A DNA stretch of 64,000 nucleotides. Source: Anisus vortex (Eukaryota; Mollusca; Gastropoda; Planorbidae). The notes under the pieces are model-generated. The model had not been told where the DNA came from. It saw only the letters and a program-made list of their open reading frames with translations, and did no database searches. The stretch spans positions 2,348,271 to 2,412,270 of the forward strand of contig OX421497.1 in assembly GCA_949126835.1 (NCBI GenBank). The letters run 5' to 3'. The stretch's first letter is position 1. Every line of letters starts with the position of its first letter. Made by a program: the position numbers and the translations under genes. This document shows, in pieces, positions 19,839 to 30,763 of this stretch.

Positions 19839-20970
19839 AACACACCAAGAAATGTATGTGATTTATGAAATAAAGAATAAAAGCTGGTATTTAAGAAAAA
19901 AACACACCAAAGAATGCATTTGTAGAAAAGTCTTATAAATGTGTCTAAGTAAAGAATGAAATATAAATATTGTGGACTAGCTACTATTGCTCATTAATGG
20001 AATGAGCTGACGGAAGTAAGTCATTAACAACACCCAGGGGGAACTTAAATCTGTATTCAGTTACATTTTAAATTCTCCTCAAAAACATGTGATCATAACA
20101 GTTTACAGTGGACAGTGGAGCTTTCATGACAGTGATAGAGAATTTTCTCCTATTGGGATATCAAAGAAGTCATTCTGATGGCTTTGCCTATGACCTATTA
20201 AGTAAAATAATTATTTAAAAATGTAGGGTCTAAAATAACATCATTGACAACTGACTGCATTGTAAAGAAAATTACCGGTAATTAAAAAGAAGACGTAGAA
20301 ATGAGTTTTCTTAATGTGGACTCTGGAAATTGTAAAATTGAAATTGTGTTTAAACATTTTATTTTTTAATTCTTTATACACTGGTGGCCAATCTTACCTT
20401 TGGAAAAGTCTTTTTGTTCCTCATCGTCCTAGTTATCATCTTACTAAAAGTATGTACCAGGTATATATAGTCTATAAAATCGGTTAAATCCGATTAAAAA
20501 AGCACCAGCTTTATTTAATAATCTATAAATATCACAGTCAAATAAGGCACTTTTGAAAAAAGTGCTTATCCAACATGACATGGAATGGTTAGTGAGCATA
20601 TACAATTAAAATATATATAGATCTATATATACATAATATATAGCCCTATATATATTAGCTTGTTTATAGGCTAGGTTTTACTGTGCAATTAAAACTCATT
20701 TCACAAAATATCATCATATAGCTGTTTGAAATTAAAGATGAAAAAAAGAGCTTTTATAAAATCTATTTCTTATTAAACAGAAATATAATTCTTAAAAAAA
20801 TACACTTTATTTTTGTTTATTACCACCTAAAACTGTTTGCTTCACATAAAAAAATAGATATATATTTATATGTATGACTAAAAATATATATGCATCTGTA
20901 TGTATATATAATAATATATGAATATCTACATATATATATATATATAAATAGGTAATATCTATTATGTACC
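19839..20970. other. 3' flank of the zinc-finger gene, AT-rich
   Basis: The first 180 bases hold the same fossil finger as 786-900. The rest is AT-rich with no gene seen. Confidence 0.6.
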
Positions 20971-20978
20971 GGTTATAG

Positions 20979-20982
<4 letters not shown>

Positions 20983-21059
<77 letters not shown>
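20983..21059. repeat. (TA)n microsatellite
   Basis: A nearly uninterrupted TA run of about 38 units. Confidence 0.95.
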
Positions 21060-21061
<2 letters not shown>

Positions 21062-21487
21062 CTATTTATACTAGAATTATATGCCAAGTTCTCTGAATGG
21101 GCTAAACTTAACTTTCAAATACCATTTTAATAAGTTGTACATGAATATGCTTGCCACGGTTTAGAATTTATATATTGCAACATACATGAAGTTGTGTTAA
21201 TTTGTTATTATTTATTTATTCATTGTTGAATTGCAAGCTTAGAATTTAAATTAAAACACAACATGAAAAAACAAATAATAATTTTTGTGTCTAGCCTATA
21301 TATTTTCCAAAGTATGACCAACGTGATCAAAAGGCATGAATTTATTGGGTTATGCGACAGTACTTTTAATTAAAAACAGATTGTTCGCTAAATATTTTGT
21401 AGTTCTCCTGTAGCGCTTACTGTATCACATCCTTGAAAAAAAATAGTTTTCATTTTCTATGGTACAAATATAAATACGGTAATTCAA
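21060..21487. other. No gene recognised
   Basis: AT-rich spacer between a microsatellite and a SINE. Confidence 0.5.
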
Positions 21488-21704
21488 ATACGGCTGGTTA
21501 GCAAAATCGACAGCGAGCTCGACTCCCAAGCGCCGCATCAGGGGTTCGACCCTCGGTGCAGGCAGTCATAAATCCACCGTTGACTTGGAGAGGAGATGGG
21601 CGCCGCCAAGTCTACCAAGCCCAAGAGAGGACTAATGGACACCCGGTGTCCATTAGCTCCCCCCAACGACCGCCAAGGTTAAGGGACAAGAAGAAGAAGA
21701 AGAA
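21488..21704 (+). mobile_element. tRNA-derived SINE (family A) with (AAG)n tail
   Basis: A tRNA-like head has a clear box B (GGGTTCGACCCT at about 21542-21553). A GC-rich body with GACACCCGGTGTCC follows and the element ends in GAAGAAGAAGAAG. Confidence 0.75.
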
Positions 21705-21772
21705 TTCAAAGTAATTGATTCGGAGGAAACACCAGAACAGACTATTTATAACTGTCCATGGGAGAATCATGG

Positions 21773-21998
21773 GGGCACAGGGCCTGGCAGCGTGTTCGAC
21801 TGGCGATCTGAAGGTTCTTTAATACTGGTGGAGGCTAAGATATTTTCCCGGGACTTGAGGGTGTCCCTGAGTTTACCCAGCTAGTTGGGGTAAAGTAAAG
21901 GCAGCTGGGCATTGTGCTGGCCACACATCCTCTAGTATGCCGTGGCCACAAAAACTGGTGAACGCTGCTTCACCAGCCCTATGATCAGTTTGGGCCAA
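21773..21998 (+). mobile_element. tRNA-derived SINE (family B)
   Basis: It begins GGGCACAGGGCCTGGCAGCG, carries GGTAAAGTAAAGG, TGCTGGCCACA and GGTGAACGCTGCTTCACCAG, and ends near GTTTGGGCC. Box B has decayed. Confidence 0.85.
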
Positions 21999-22139
21999 AG
22001 AGTAGGCCTACTTTTAATGGGAGAATCATGAATGCTCCAAGTTAAATCCAGTGCACTTGATAGACTGGCCCTGTGACATATTAAAATAATAATAATATAA
22101 ATAGTTTCAAAGAAATATTTAATATCCAACATCTATCAG

Positions 22140-22919
22140 TGGTCCTTTTAGTTTTAGCGTTTACCTGGTCAATTTGGCTTTCAGATTGTTTAAAGGCACA
22201 CTTGCTATATCCTCGACTATAGGTTTTAACAATTTATTCTTTCCCTTATCACTTTTCCTTAGAAATACATCCTCACTTCAACATCCGCTTATCAATGTTT
22301 GTTTTTTTAAATAATTCCAACATAATTAATAGAAAATTGATTTTTTGGATCCATATTTTTACAGAGAACAAAATTGTCAATGACTACATCTTTGACTGTT
22401 CCTAGTTCACGTTGCACAACTGAGTCATTCTCATCACTTAAACTACCCGTAGTCTGTATCACTTTCTAGTAGGTGGTCCATATCAGAATCCTCTTGGTCA
22501 CTAGCACTTTCTGGGCTTTCAGGTCGTGTAGTTTTGAAGTGTCTCTTCATAAAGTCTAACATTCAATCTTTGTCTGCTTCTTTTTTTTTTTTCCCGTGTT
22601 TTTTAAATCTCCTTGTTTTTTTGTTTTTACACCTGTTTCATTGCTGCAGTTGTTAATCCATTTAATACATATTATTATATGAACACATTTAATGAAATTT
22701 GCTAGATCATTTTCTTCTTCTAGAGACTTTTTTTCAGTTAGTCTCTAAGCTTGTGGAATTATCAGTTATTTTATTGCTATTAAAAACAATATGGGTCAAT
22801 TCGACCCACCTAGTAGGTATAGGAAGTATTTAGTTTTTTCATATGTAAAAGGTATATGGGTCAATTTGACCCACCTAGTAGTCGAATAAAGTGAAAACAC
22901 GAAGTAGGGATAGGGTTAA
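22140..22919 (-). mobile_element. piggyBac-like remnant, one end and N-terminal coding relic
   Basis: The right end (minus-strand start) is TTAA at 22916-22919 followed by CCCTATCCCTACTTCG. It carries two 15-bp palindromes at 22793-22807 and 22858-22872, as in the 8.7-kb copy. Further in, a minus-strand frame near 22440-22560 reads an acidic Ser/Asp/Glu stretch (PESPESASDQEDSD) like the N-terminus of piggyBac transposases. The other end was not found, so the copy is truncated. Confidence 0.6.
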
Positions 22920-22989
22920 CTTTATTAGATCAAATATGTTATGGAAATATAACATGCCAACTGCTAAGAGTATCCAAGAAAAAGAAACA

Positions 22990-23265
22990 AATAATTTTAA
23001 ATTTAAACATACACTGAAACACATTAAACTCTAATTTAGAAATACAACCCAATAACAACCCGTTGCAATGCTGAGATAAACATAAGAACGAAAACACTTT
23101 TCTTATCCCTTTTGCGAGAACAAATGCATATAAATTATTTTTCTTCCCAAGTGGCTTTCGGGCACGGAAAGGGTTGCCTGAACAAACCAGGAAAAACAGT
23201 AACATAACATCATTTAACACAAGTTGTTATTGGGTTGTATTTATAAATTAGAGTTCAATATGTGT
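22990..23265 (+). mobile_element. LINE 3' fragment with an inverted partial duplicate
   Basis: 22990-23219 is a plus-sense copy of the C-terminal coding part of the CR1/Jockey-group family (sense of the residues FPSGFRARKGLPEQ). It breaks at AACAC and is followed at 23220-23265 by an inverse copy of an adjoining part (TTATTGGGTTGTATTTATAA). The arrangement resembles twin-primed insertion. Confidence 0.75.
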
Positions 23266-25050
23266 CAGTGTAATTTAACTTTCCATTTGATTTGAAAACA
23301 AAAAGACTTACAAAAAATGGCATATCGTACAACGAACTTGTTGATAAGGGAGATAACTAAAGAACAAATAACATCTTTATTATTTCTAGTAAGGGAATTA
23401 ATTTTTACAATACTTTTAATAATGCGTTTTTTTTTTCTCTTTATTTCTGCTTGAAATATCGGTATGAAAAAATTTACTTTCACCTTTATTGGTTTATTTC
23501 TAAAAAAAATATATATTTTACATTTTTTTTAAATATTTTAAACTACAACATTTTTGAGAATCGAATGATGAATTGTGTTGTCAGAGCAGATGATGACATT
23601 TAGAACTATTACATATTAATTTAATTTACTTTACTATTTGATTTGGCTGATTGATTAACAATGCAATATAGAAGAGTCTTTAAAAACCGAAAATCTGAAC
23701 AAATTTCAAATGATCAACAAATAAAAACTGAACAAAAAAAAAGATACAAAGAAAGTCAAGGGTTAAGATATCATATAATTACAATAACTATTTAATGACT
23801 CAAAAAAAATATTAACAATTACAATATACAAAATAGAGAAATTAAAGACAAATACAAACTCTACCTTATAATCCTAAGTAAAAAATTGTAGCACAGCTAT
23901 ACAAAAAAAATGTGCAAGGCCTTGTATTAGAATATTACAATCACAAGTAAAAAGAGTGCAAAGCAAAATTTGTAAAGTGGTACCCGTTAACAGATATAGT
24001 TAACTTTAAATGCGAGCACAAAACTAAAACGTGTTAATTGCTTGGCCTTTTTACAGCCTACCCTTTCTGTGAGTTAATTCGAGAATAGAAATTCTCTAGA
24101 AAATTAGGCCCATAAACACATTCAAGGCCAGTATGGAGAAAATAATTATTTAGGCCTAAAAATAAAGGTTTCTAAAAAATAAGGAAATGACAAGAAGTAA
24201 AAAAAAATCAAAAGACGCTACAGATGTAATATAATAGACAACGAAAATTAAAGGGGGGGGGGGGGCATTAAAGAATGACGGCCTTAAACAAAAATTACTA
24301 GAAAAATCTAGTTTTACGTAACAGAATATAAAAAAAATCATTACTTAGTGTATTACCGGTATCAGTAAAAAGAAATCTCCCCTCATTAGCAGCAGAGAGA
24401 GTAAAGCAAAGACACAGAGAGACATAGTGTGATAAGCACAGGGAGAGATGGGAGAGAGAGAGAGAGAAAACGTTGATAACAGTAGAACTATAAGTTAAAA
24501 AAGTGTTTGACCGTGTATTTGTAGATGTCTCAACTCGCATGTCGTTGTGTCTGTCCTTGTCATCATTACCTCTGACAGCATTCAATTCTCAAAAATATTA
24601 GATCCAATGTTTTTAATAGGCTACTTTATTTATTTATTTTTTTTGGTTACAAATGTAAAGCAAAAATCAAAAAAAAATTTTTTACAGTATTGTAAAAATT
24701 AAATCCCCATGCTAGAAATAAAGTTGTTGTTTTTTTAGTTATCTTCCCAGGCATCAAGTTGGTTGCACACCAAACTTTTTTAAAATGTCAATATACATTT
24801 TTTTTTTAATCACAAAGGTATTTAAAAATACATTATATGGCTTATGTTATTTTAGATTTAAGAGAAATGATTTTAAATAATACAAGATTATGTCCATCAT
24901 TGAAATTAATATTATTTATTATAGTACCGGTACTAAATCTTTATGCTAAGTAAACAAAAAAAGAGAAATAATTATGCAGTTGATCTAGTTAGAAAGTTTG
25001 TTGATATATACTGTATCAGAATGACTTTCTTCAAATTTAGAGTATTTTTC
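23266..25050. other. AT-rich non-coding stretch
   Basis: No gene is recognised. A poly-G run lies at 24252-24265 and a GAGAGA-rich patch at 24395-24470. Confidence 0.6.
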
Positions 25051-25053
25051 AGG

Positions 25054-25322
25054 GGGCACGATGCGGCAGCGCATACGACTATCGTACCAGAGGTCCTGGG
25101 GTTCAAATCATGGTGGCTAGGATTCATTCCCAAGTCTGGAGGGTGTCCCTTAGTCTACTTAGCTCTGATGGCCTACCTGACCTTAGTAAGTTAGTTGTTA
25201 GTGTTAGCTGGATTAAAGTAAAGTTGGCTGAGCATTGCGTTGGCCACACAATCACCTAGTATGCCTTGGCCATGGAAACTGGTGAACGCAGCTTTACGGG
25301 ATCTATGGAACAATCTGATCCA
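25054..25322 (+). mobile_element. tRNA-derived SINE (family B)
   Basis: Head GGGGGCACGATGCGGCAGCG, box B-like GGTTCAAATC near 25111, then TAAAGTAAAG, TTGGCCACACAATC and GGTGAACGCAGC. Confidence 0.85.
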
Positions 25323-26937
25323 AGAAGTAACTTTTTTTTTTCAAACATATAAAATGACTTTTTACACATTGAATTTAAGTAAAATAAGATAGTAGTATAT
25401 ATGACTTAGACTCATCATATTTGATTGATTAAAAAAAAAAGATTTAAAATGAATAATATCTATAATGGTAATAATAAATATCTTAAAGTAACCAAGTAAC
25501 CTTTGTTGATTTGTTTTTTTAATTTAAATTTAACCCTTTTATTCCTGTGTTTTCACAAAGCTTTATAAAAATAAGAGCATCGTTAAAAAATAATAAGTTC
25601 TACCTTTCTAATTTGTTTGTTTTATTTTAATATTGTTTTTTAGGCCTACACATTTTCTCTTACTTATTATATAAAGAACTTTGAGGACATAAGGCCTATG
25701 CTGTTATGGTGACAAGGGTTTTAAAGCAACTGAAAAATATCACGAACAATGAAGGAATAAGGTTTAATTTTAATAAATCAGAAGGTCAAAGGTACAGAAA
25801 AATACAATGTAAATGTAGATACATGACAATGTATATACCCATTTAATCAAGGAAATGATGAGTTCTTTAACACAGTAAGAGTGAGTGCAAGGCTTTGACG
25901 CTGTCGCTGATGCACCTGACATGAATAACTCGCACAAATAGTACCGGTATTGAGGTCACAGAAAAAGGCCTACACCTTTTAAACATACAGGGTTGTTTAG
26001 CTCTATAGATAAGAAATAATTACAGTAAGACAAAAAGTAGCCATAGACATTATAATGTTTAATGTGAGTTTAAATTAGAGCTCACTTCTGCTAACTAGGA
26101 CAAATGCATTTGTTAAGTCCTAGCCTAACCATGACTATTTAATAGTCCTAATGGTTGACTAACACCCATGTGTATTAAAAAAAATTATATCAACAGTTCC
26201 TTGATATTTCTGAATTAACTTATAATGTCAGAAAAAAAAAAATCAATTGAAATGTAAAACTATTACTAAAAGTCATTACACTTACATTACTTACATAATC
26301 CATCAATTCATTACACTTACATAATCCACCAATTCATTACACTTACAATACTTACATAATCCACCAATCAGTTATTGAACACTCATTTATGGCCAATAAC
26401 TCACCATATGCAACAATAGTAACCACCAATAGTTTAAATAAACCAATCAGTTTCTTTTAGCTGTCATCATGGAGTGATCCCATTAGATCAAATAATATAT
26501 AAATATAAATTACAATAGTAAAAATATCCCTAATGAGGCAGAAAACTTGTTGCTTCTTAAAAAATATATTTTATATATATTTTTTATTAATATTATTAAG
26601 AACCTACATCTGTTAATTGAAAATGCAAAATTAATATTGAAATATTAAATACATAGGCCAAGCATTAGTCATAACACATTAGGAAAAAAATTATGAGTGA
26701 CCATTAAGAGGATTACACCATAAATGCAACTAGGTAGAAGAATTTATATAAAAACAAATATACCATATAACACAAATATATCAAACTATATAGGTCTTTG
26801 ATTACAGATGAAATAAATGTATATAATCTCACTGCACATGTCTCATTTAGAAGGCTTTGGCTAATTTTTGTTGTGGATTTTTTAAGTCTCCAAATGCAAG
26901 AAAATTCTTAATTACATAACATTTATCAAATTTAAAA
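25323..26937. other. AT-rich non-coding stretch with a short tandem repeat
   Basis: No gene. At 26272-26365 the words CATTACACTTACA...TACATAATCCACCAATT recur three times with 33-45 bp spacing. Confidence 0.6.
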
Positions 26938-27720
26938 AGGTTTTTCATCTGTATGATTCCATGAGTGTTTTTTTAAACTCTTCATGAAAACATATTTCTT
27001 ATTACAGATCAAACATTGAAAGGGGTGTTTGACTACATCACTACATGACATCATTGATGCTCCTTTAAAATGTCACATTTATATGGTATTAATCCAGAGT
27101 GTATTCTTTGATGTTTCTTAAGGTTTCCACTTTCAGAAAATTGTTTACTACATGTGTCACATTTATATGGCTTCAATCCAGAATGTATTTGTTGGTGTCT
27201 TTTTAAGTCTCCATTTTTTAAAAATCTTTTACTACACATGTCACATTTATATGGCTTTAATCCAAAATGTGCTTTTTGATGTAATTTAAGGCTAGAGCTG
27301 TGATAAAATTCTTTACTACATATGTCACATTTATAACGCTTTAATCTAGAATGGATTGTTTGGTGTATTTCTAAGTGATGCCTTCGAGAAAATTCTTTAC
27401 TACATATGTCACATTTATATGGCTTCAATCCAGAATGTATTGTTTGATGTACTTTAAGGCTATTGTTGTGAGAGAATTCTTTACTACATATGTCACATTT
27501 ATATGGCTTCAAGCCAGAATATATTGTTTGATGTACTTTAAGGCTATTGTTGTGAGAGAATTCTTTACTACATATGCCACATTTATATGGCTTCAAGCCA
27601 GAATGTATTGTTTGATGTACTTTAAGGCTATTGTTGTGAGAGAATTCTTTACTACATATGTCACATTTATATAGCTTCAATACAGAATGTATTCTTTGGT
27701 GTGTTATTAAGTCTACCATA
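26938..27720 (-). pseudogene. C2H2 zinc-finger pseudogene, truncated at both ends
   Basis: On the minus strand the open part (27051-27720) starts inside a finger (DLITHQRIH), where a TIR element abuts. Seven complete fingers follow, then a damaged one (KCDI joined to LKEHQ) and a TGA where paralogues have Arg in HQRCH. Past it, at 26938-27050, lies another stop and then a recognisable FQCLICN...HSWNH finger. One finger has His changed to Tyr. Three consecutive fingers share the helix HNNSLKVHQ and arise from near-identical 84-bp units. There is no natural start codon. Confidence 0.85.
27436..27690 (-). repeat. 84-bp tandem repeat of one finger module, three copies
   Basis: Three adjacent 84-bp units encode fingers with the same contact region (SHNNSLKVHQ) and differ by only a few bases, a recent expansion within the array. 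Confidence 0.9.
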
Positions 27721-27723
27721 GGT

Positions 27724-28918
27724 CGTATATACTCGCGTATAAGTCGCACTTTTTTTACCTAAAATTTCGACAAAAAGTAGGGGTGCGACTTATACACCCG
27801 ACACTGTTTTTGAAAAGTCCGAAAAACATCACTTATACTCTGTCATACAGTTTCCTACATAACCCGTATAGTTGACTGTAGTGATGTACAATTACTAGGA
27901 TATGCGTAGGCCTACATTTTACATAAAGATAACTTTCGTAGGTGTAAATATACTATCTTTATATAACTGAAATTGACAAAGATGTTAGGTTTTTAAGCCC
28001 CCCCCCCTACCACTCCCGTTTCTTTTGAACTTTTGTAGTGCCGAAACGTAGCGACATTTTTTCTTAGGCCTATTGAACGCAAATTACAGTATGGAAAGAA
28101 TCATAAATGTGTGAAAATCCGTCTAGGCCTATATATTGTAGGTATAGGCTTGTAGACTAGTAGCTTAAGATGCATTTTATTTAGGACCTAGGACCTATGA
28201 CCTAGGCATATAAGCTAAATAGTCTACTAAAAAGGCAGTGTTTAGCATTCCGCGCCATGTCTAAGTCTAAGCAATGTTTCCAAAGCAACGATCGTCTGCC
28301 GATCGACACAGGCATTTTTTAAAATCCTGATAGAGATAATGCGTAAAATGACAATAGTGTGTTTCATTTTTCATTAGTAGCATGTAAAAGTTGAAAAAAA
28401 CAACAACACAGCTTATTGTCGGCCACACAGTCGCATTTGAAATCTTTACAAACAATGGTAATAAGGGCACGTGTATAGCGCTCGTCGATACCGGTGCCTT
28501 TCTGTCTAGACACGTCTAGAAAGCCGTCAATTCAAAGGATTTTTTTGTGTCGGCCCACTATAGTGCGACTATAGGGATAGAAACTTGAGTAAGGACAGGG
28601 ACTTAAATGAAGAAACAGATCGGCTACCTTACTTTCTCATATGACTAATGGCTGTATTGATCGGTTGTTTAAAATAAATGAAGCGCTGCCTTCATTTGAT
28701 TATTGAAACCATTTTTAAGGAAAGCTTCCCAATAAGGGTGAATATTTAGTAACTTTTATAATTCAAAGGTATGCATTTTGAAGAAGTTAAAAGGCAATGT
28801 AACCCCTGAAAGTTAGGGTGCAACTTATATGCGGGTCAATAACAACATATAAGAAAAAATATCTTCAACTAGGGGTGCGACTTATCCAACGGTGCGACTT
28901 ATACGCGAGTATATACGG
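27724..28918. mobile_element. TIR DNA element (TA target), long copy, about 1.2 kb
   Basis: The ends are inverse copies of CGTATATACTCGCGTATAAG followed by TCGCAC, with TA beyond the right end. Internal blocks match the 426-bp copy at 39537-39962, but about 770 bp more is present here. That interior contains no intact transposase frame. TA flanks suggest the Tc1/mariner/pogo group; this is inference. Confidence 0.75.
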
Positions 28919-28919
28919 T

Positions 28920-29737
28920 ACACATTATACTGTATTATATGGGCTACAGGGTTATCATTATTTTAATAATTCTAAACGATAATTTGTGTGCATATTAATT
29001 ATACATTATCTTAATTTATAACTAGTTATATATTTAGAATTTAGGCCTAGAGCTTGCCTATAACTAAATCTCTAAAATTATATGGTACCCTACAATTCAT
29101 AATAAACAACTGTGGTTTTTGTTAAGTGACCATTAAATGCTATTCTTTTGTATCGCAAAAGCTAGTAGCATACTAAGAGGGAGTAACATATTTGTCCCTT
29201 TTTTTTTAATAAAAAAGCCCTGTCAGTACCAAAGTATCTTAGTATTGTAATGTATACTTAGGACACTGACAATATTTGGTTTCAAATGCTAGGGACAAAA
29301 CTACAGATAATGATATGTATGTCTTACACTACCAAACAGCTATTAAGGAATCATATTTCGTCAATAAAAGAATGTATGAAATATTTAGCTATTGACCGTA
29401 TGGGACAGGAAAGACAATTTAACTTATTTTCTGTCAATTTCTTATTTTCCATTGAACCATTCTTGGTGTAGTGTGTTTAACATAATCTATATACTTTTAT
29501 CCAATACATGTAGGCCTATGTAGCAGGGCTTATCCTTTATGTTCTTTAAAGTCACCATAAAGTTTTCTAAGAGCCTTATTTTCTGTAGATGTTCCATAAT
29601 TAATAGTTTTACTACAAGCAGTAAGGTAAAAGTAGAGAAGCTGTACTGCTGTGGTTATTAATAAAACTACTACGATTTAATTTATTACTATATCGGTATT
29701 AGTAAGTATTTTAAGTATTACTATTAGTAGGTAATTT
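28920..29737. other. AT-rich non-coding stretch
   Basis: No gene is recognised. The 61-codon frame near 29286-29471 has no family resemblance I know. Confidence 0.5.
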
Positions 29738-29925
29738 TAAGTGGAATGGGGTGCCTGAACAAAACAGGTAAACCAATAATTTAACATCCCTTAAAACACT
29801 TTGGCCTATATAAATAATTTTTAAAAAGCAAGACTATATCAGTACTGGTATATGATCTAGACTCAGACAAAAGATCAGTAATCTTAAGAAGGAGCATCTG
29901 TAATATATAAGATAAGATGAAATTG
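29738..29925 (+). mobile_element. Old LINE 3' tail fragment
   Basis: GTGGAATGGGGTGCCTGAAC through GGAGCATCTGTAATATATAA and GATAAGATG follow the CR1/Jockey-group 3' end with many substitutions and a short insertion. Confidence 0.75.
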
Positions 29926-30763
29926 TCACCTTAAGCCTTAAATTACTACATAATCAAAATGATAGGCCTAATGAAATTGATATCATATAATATATAGGCC
30001 TACATTTAGGCCTATACAGTAATTATGGTAATACTTTGGTTTAGCTGCCTCACGAAAAGTAGGGTTCTAAAAAATTCCAACTGAAATTTTTTTCGCGTGG
30101 AGCTATTGATAAGTGTCTTAGGAAGAGCGGCAGACTATTGAAATTGATAAAAAATAATTTTTTCATCGAAAAAAAATTCATTTCAATTGTGTATACCAAA
30201 GGCTTGTGACGTCACACAGCCATGAAACACGAGACATGAATCAAGTCTGCAGCGATTCCTAATACACTCATCAATAGCTCCTAATACTACAAAGCTCTCC
30301 CTATCCTATTAACCTAACCGATGCTAATCATTAACAAATACTTAGAAAGCTTAGAAACTAACCGATACTAGTCATTAACAAATACTTAGAAAGCTTAGAA
30401 ACTAACTGATACTGGCTAAAATATCTGGTCCGAGAAGCATGCAGTACATGCAGTGTGTGTGTGCTCGTTTGACATTATGCGATAAAAGAAAAAACAAAAA
30501 AAACAAAGGGACGTAACACAATTTCCAAAGGAGGTAACTCATGTTAAATTTACAACACACAATTTCAAAGGGAGGTCATATTTTTGAATAAAAAAATCTA
30601 AATTTTCAACATTTCACATTATTTTATTTACATTACAGAAATGGAGCCGCTCAATGCAACCTCCATTTTCGTATTCAGGATAAAAAGATCTTTAATGGGA
30701 CTTAGAAAAATTCAGTGAGGCAGTTACACCAAAGTTTAGCCGTAATTATATTAGACATTTAGG
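29926..30763. other. Non-coding stretch with a 44-bp direct repeat
   Basis: Units beginning TAACCGATGCTAATCATTAA start at 30315, 30359 and 30403 (last partial). The words CCTATCC and AACCTAACCGAT also occur in the TIR element at 43.0-43.3 kb, so this is probably a related, decayed element. Confidence 0.6.
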
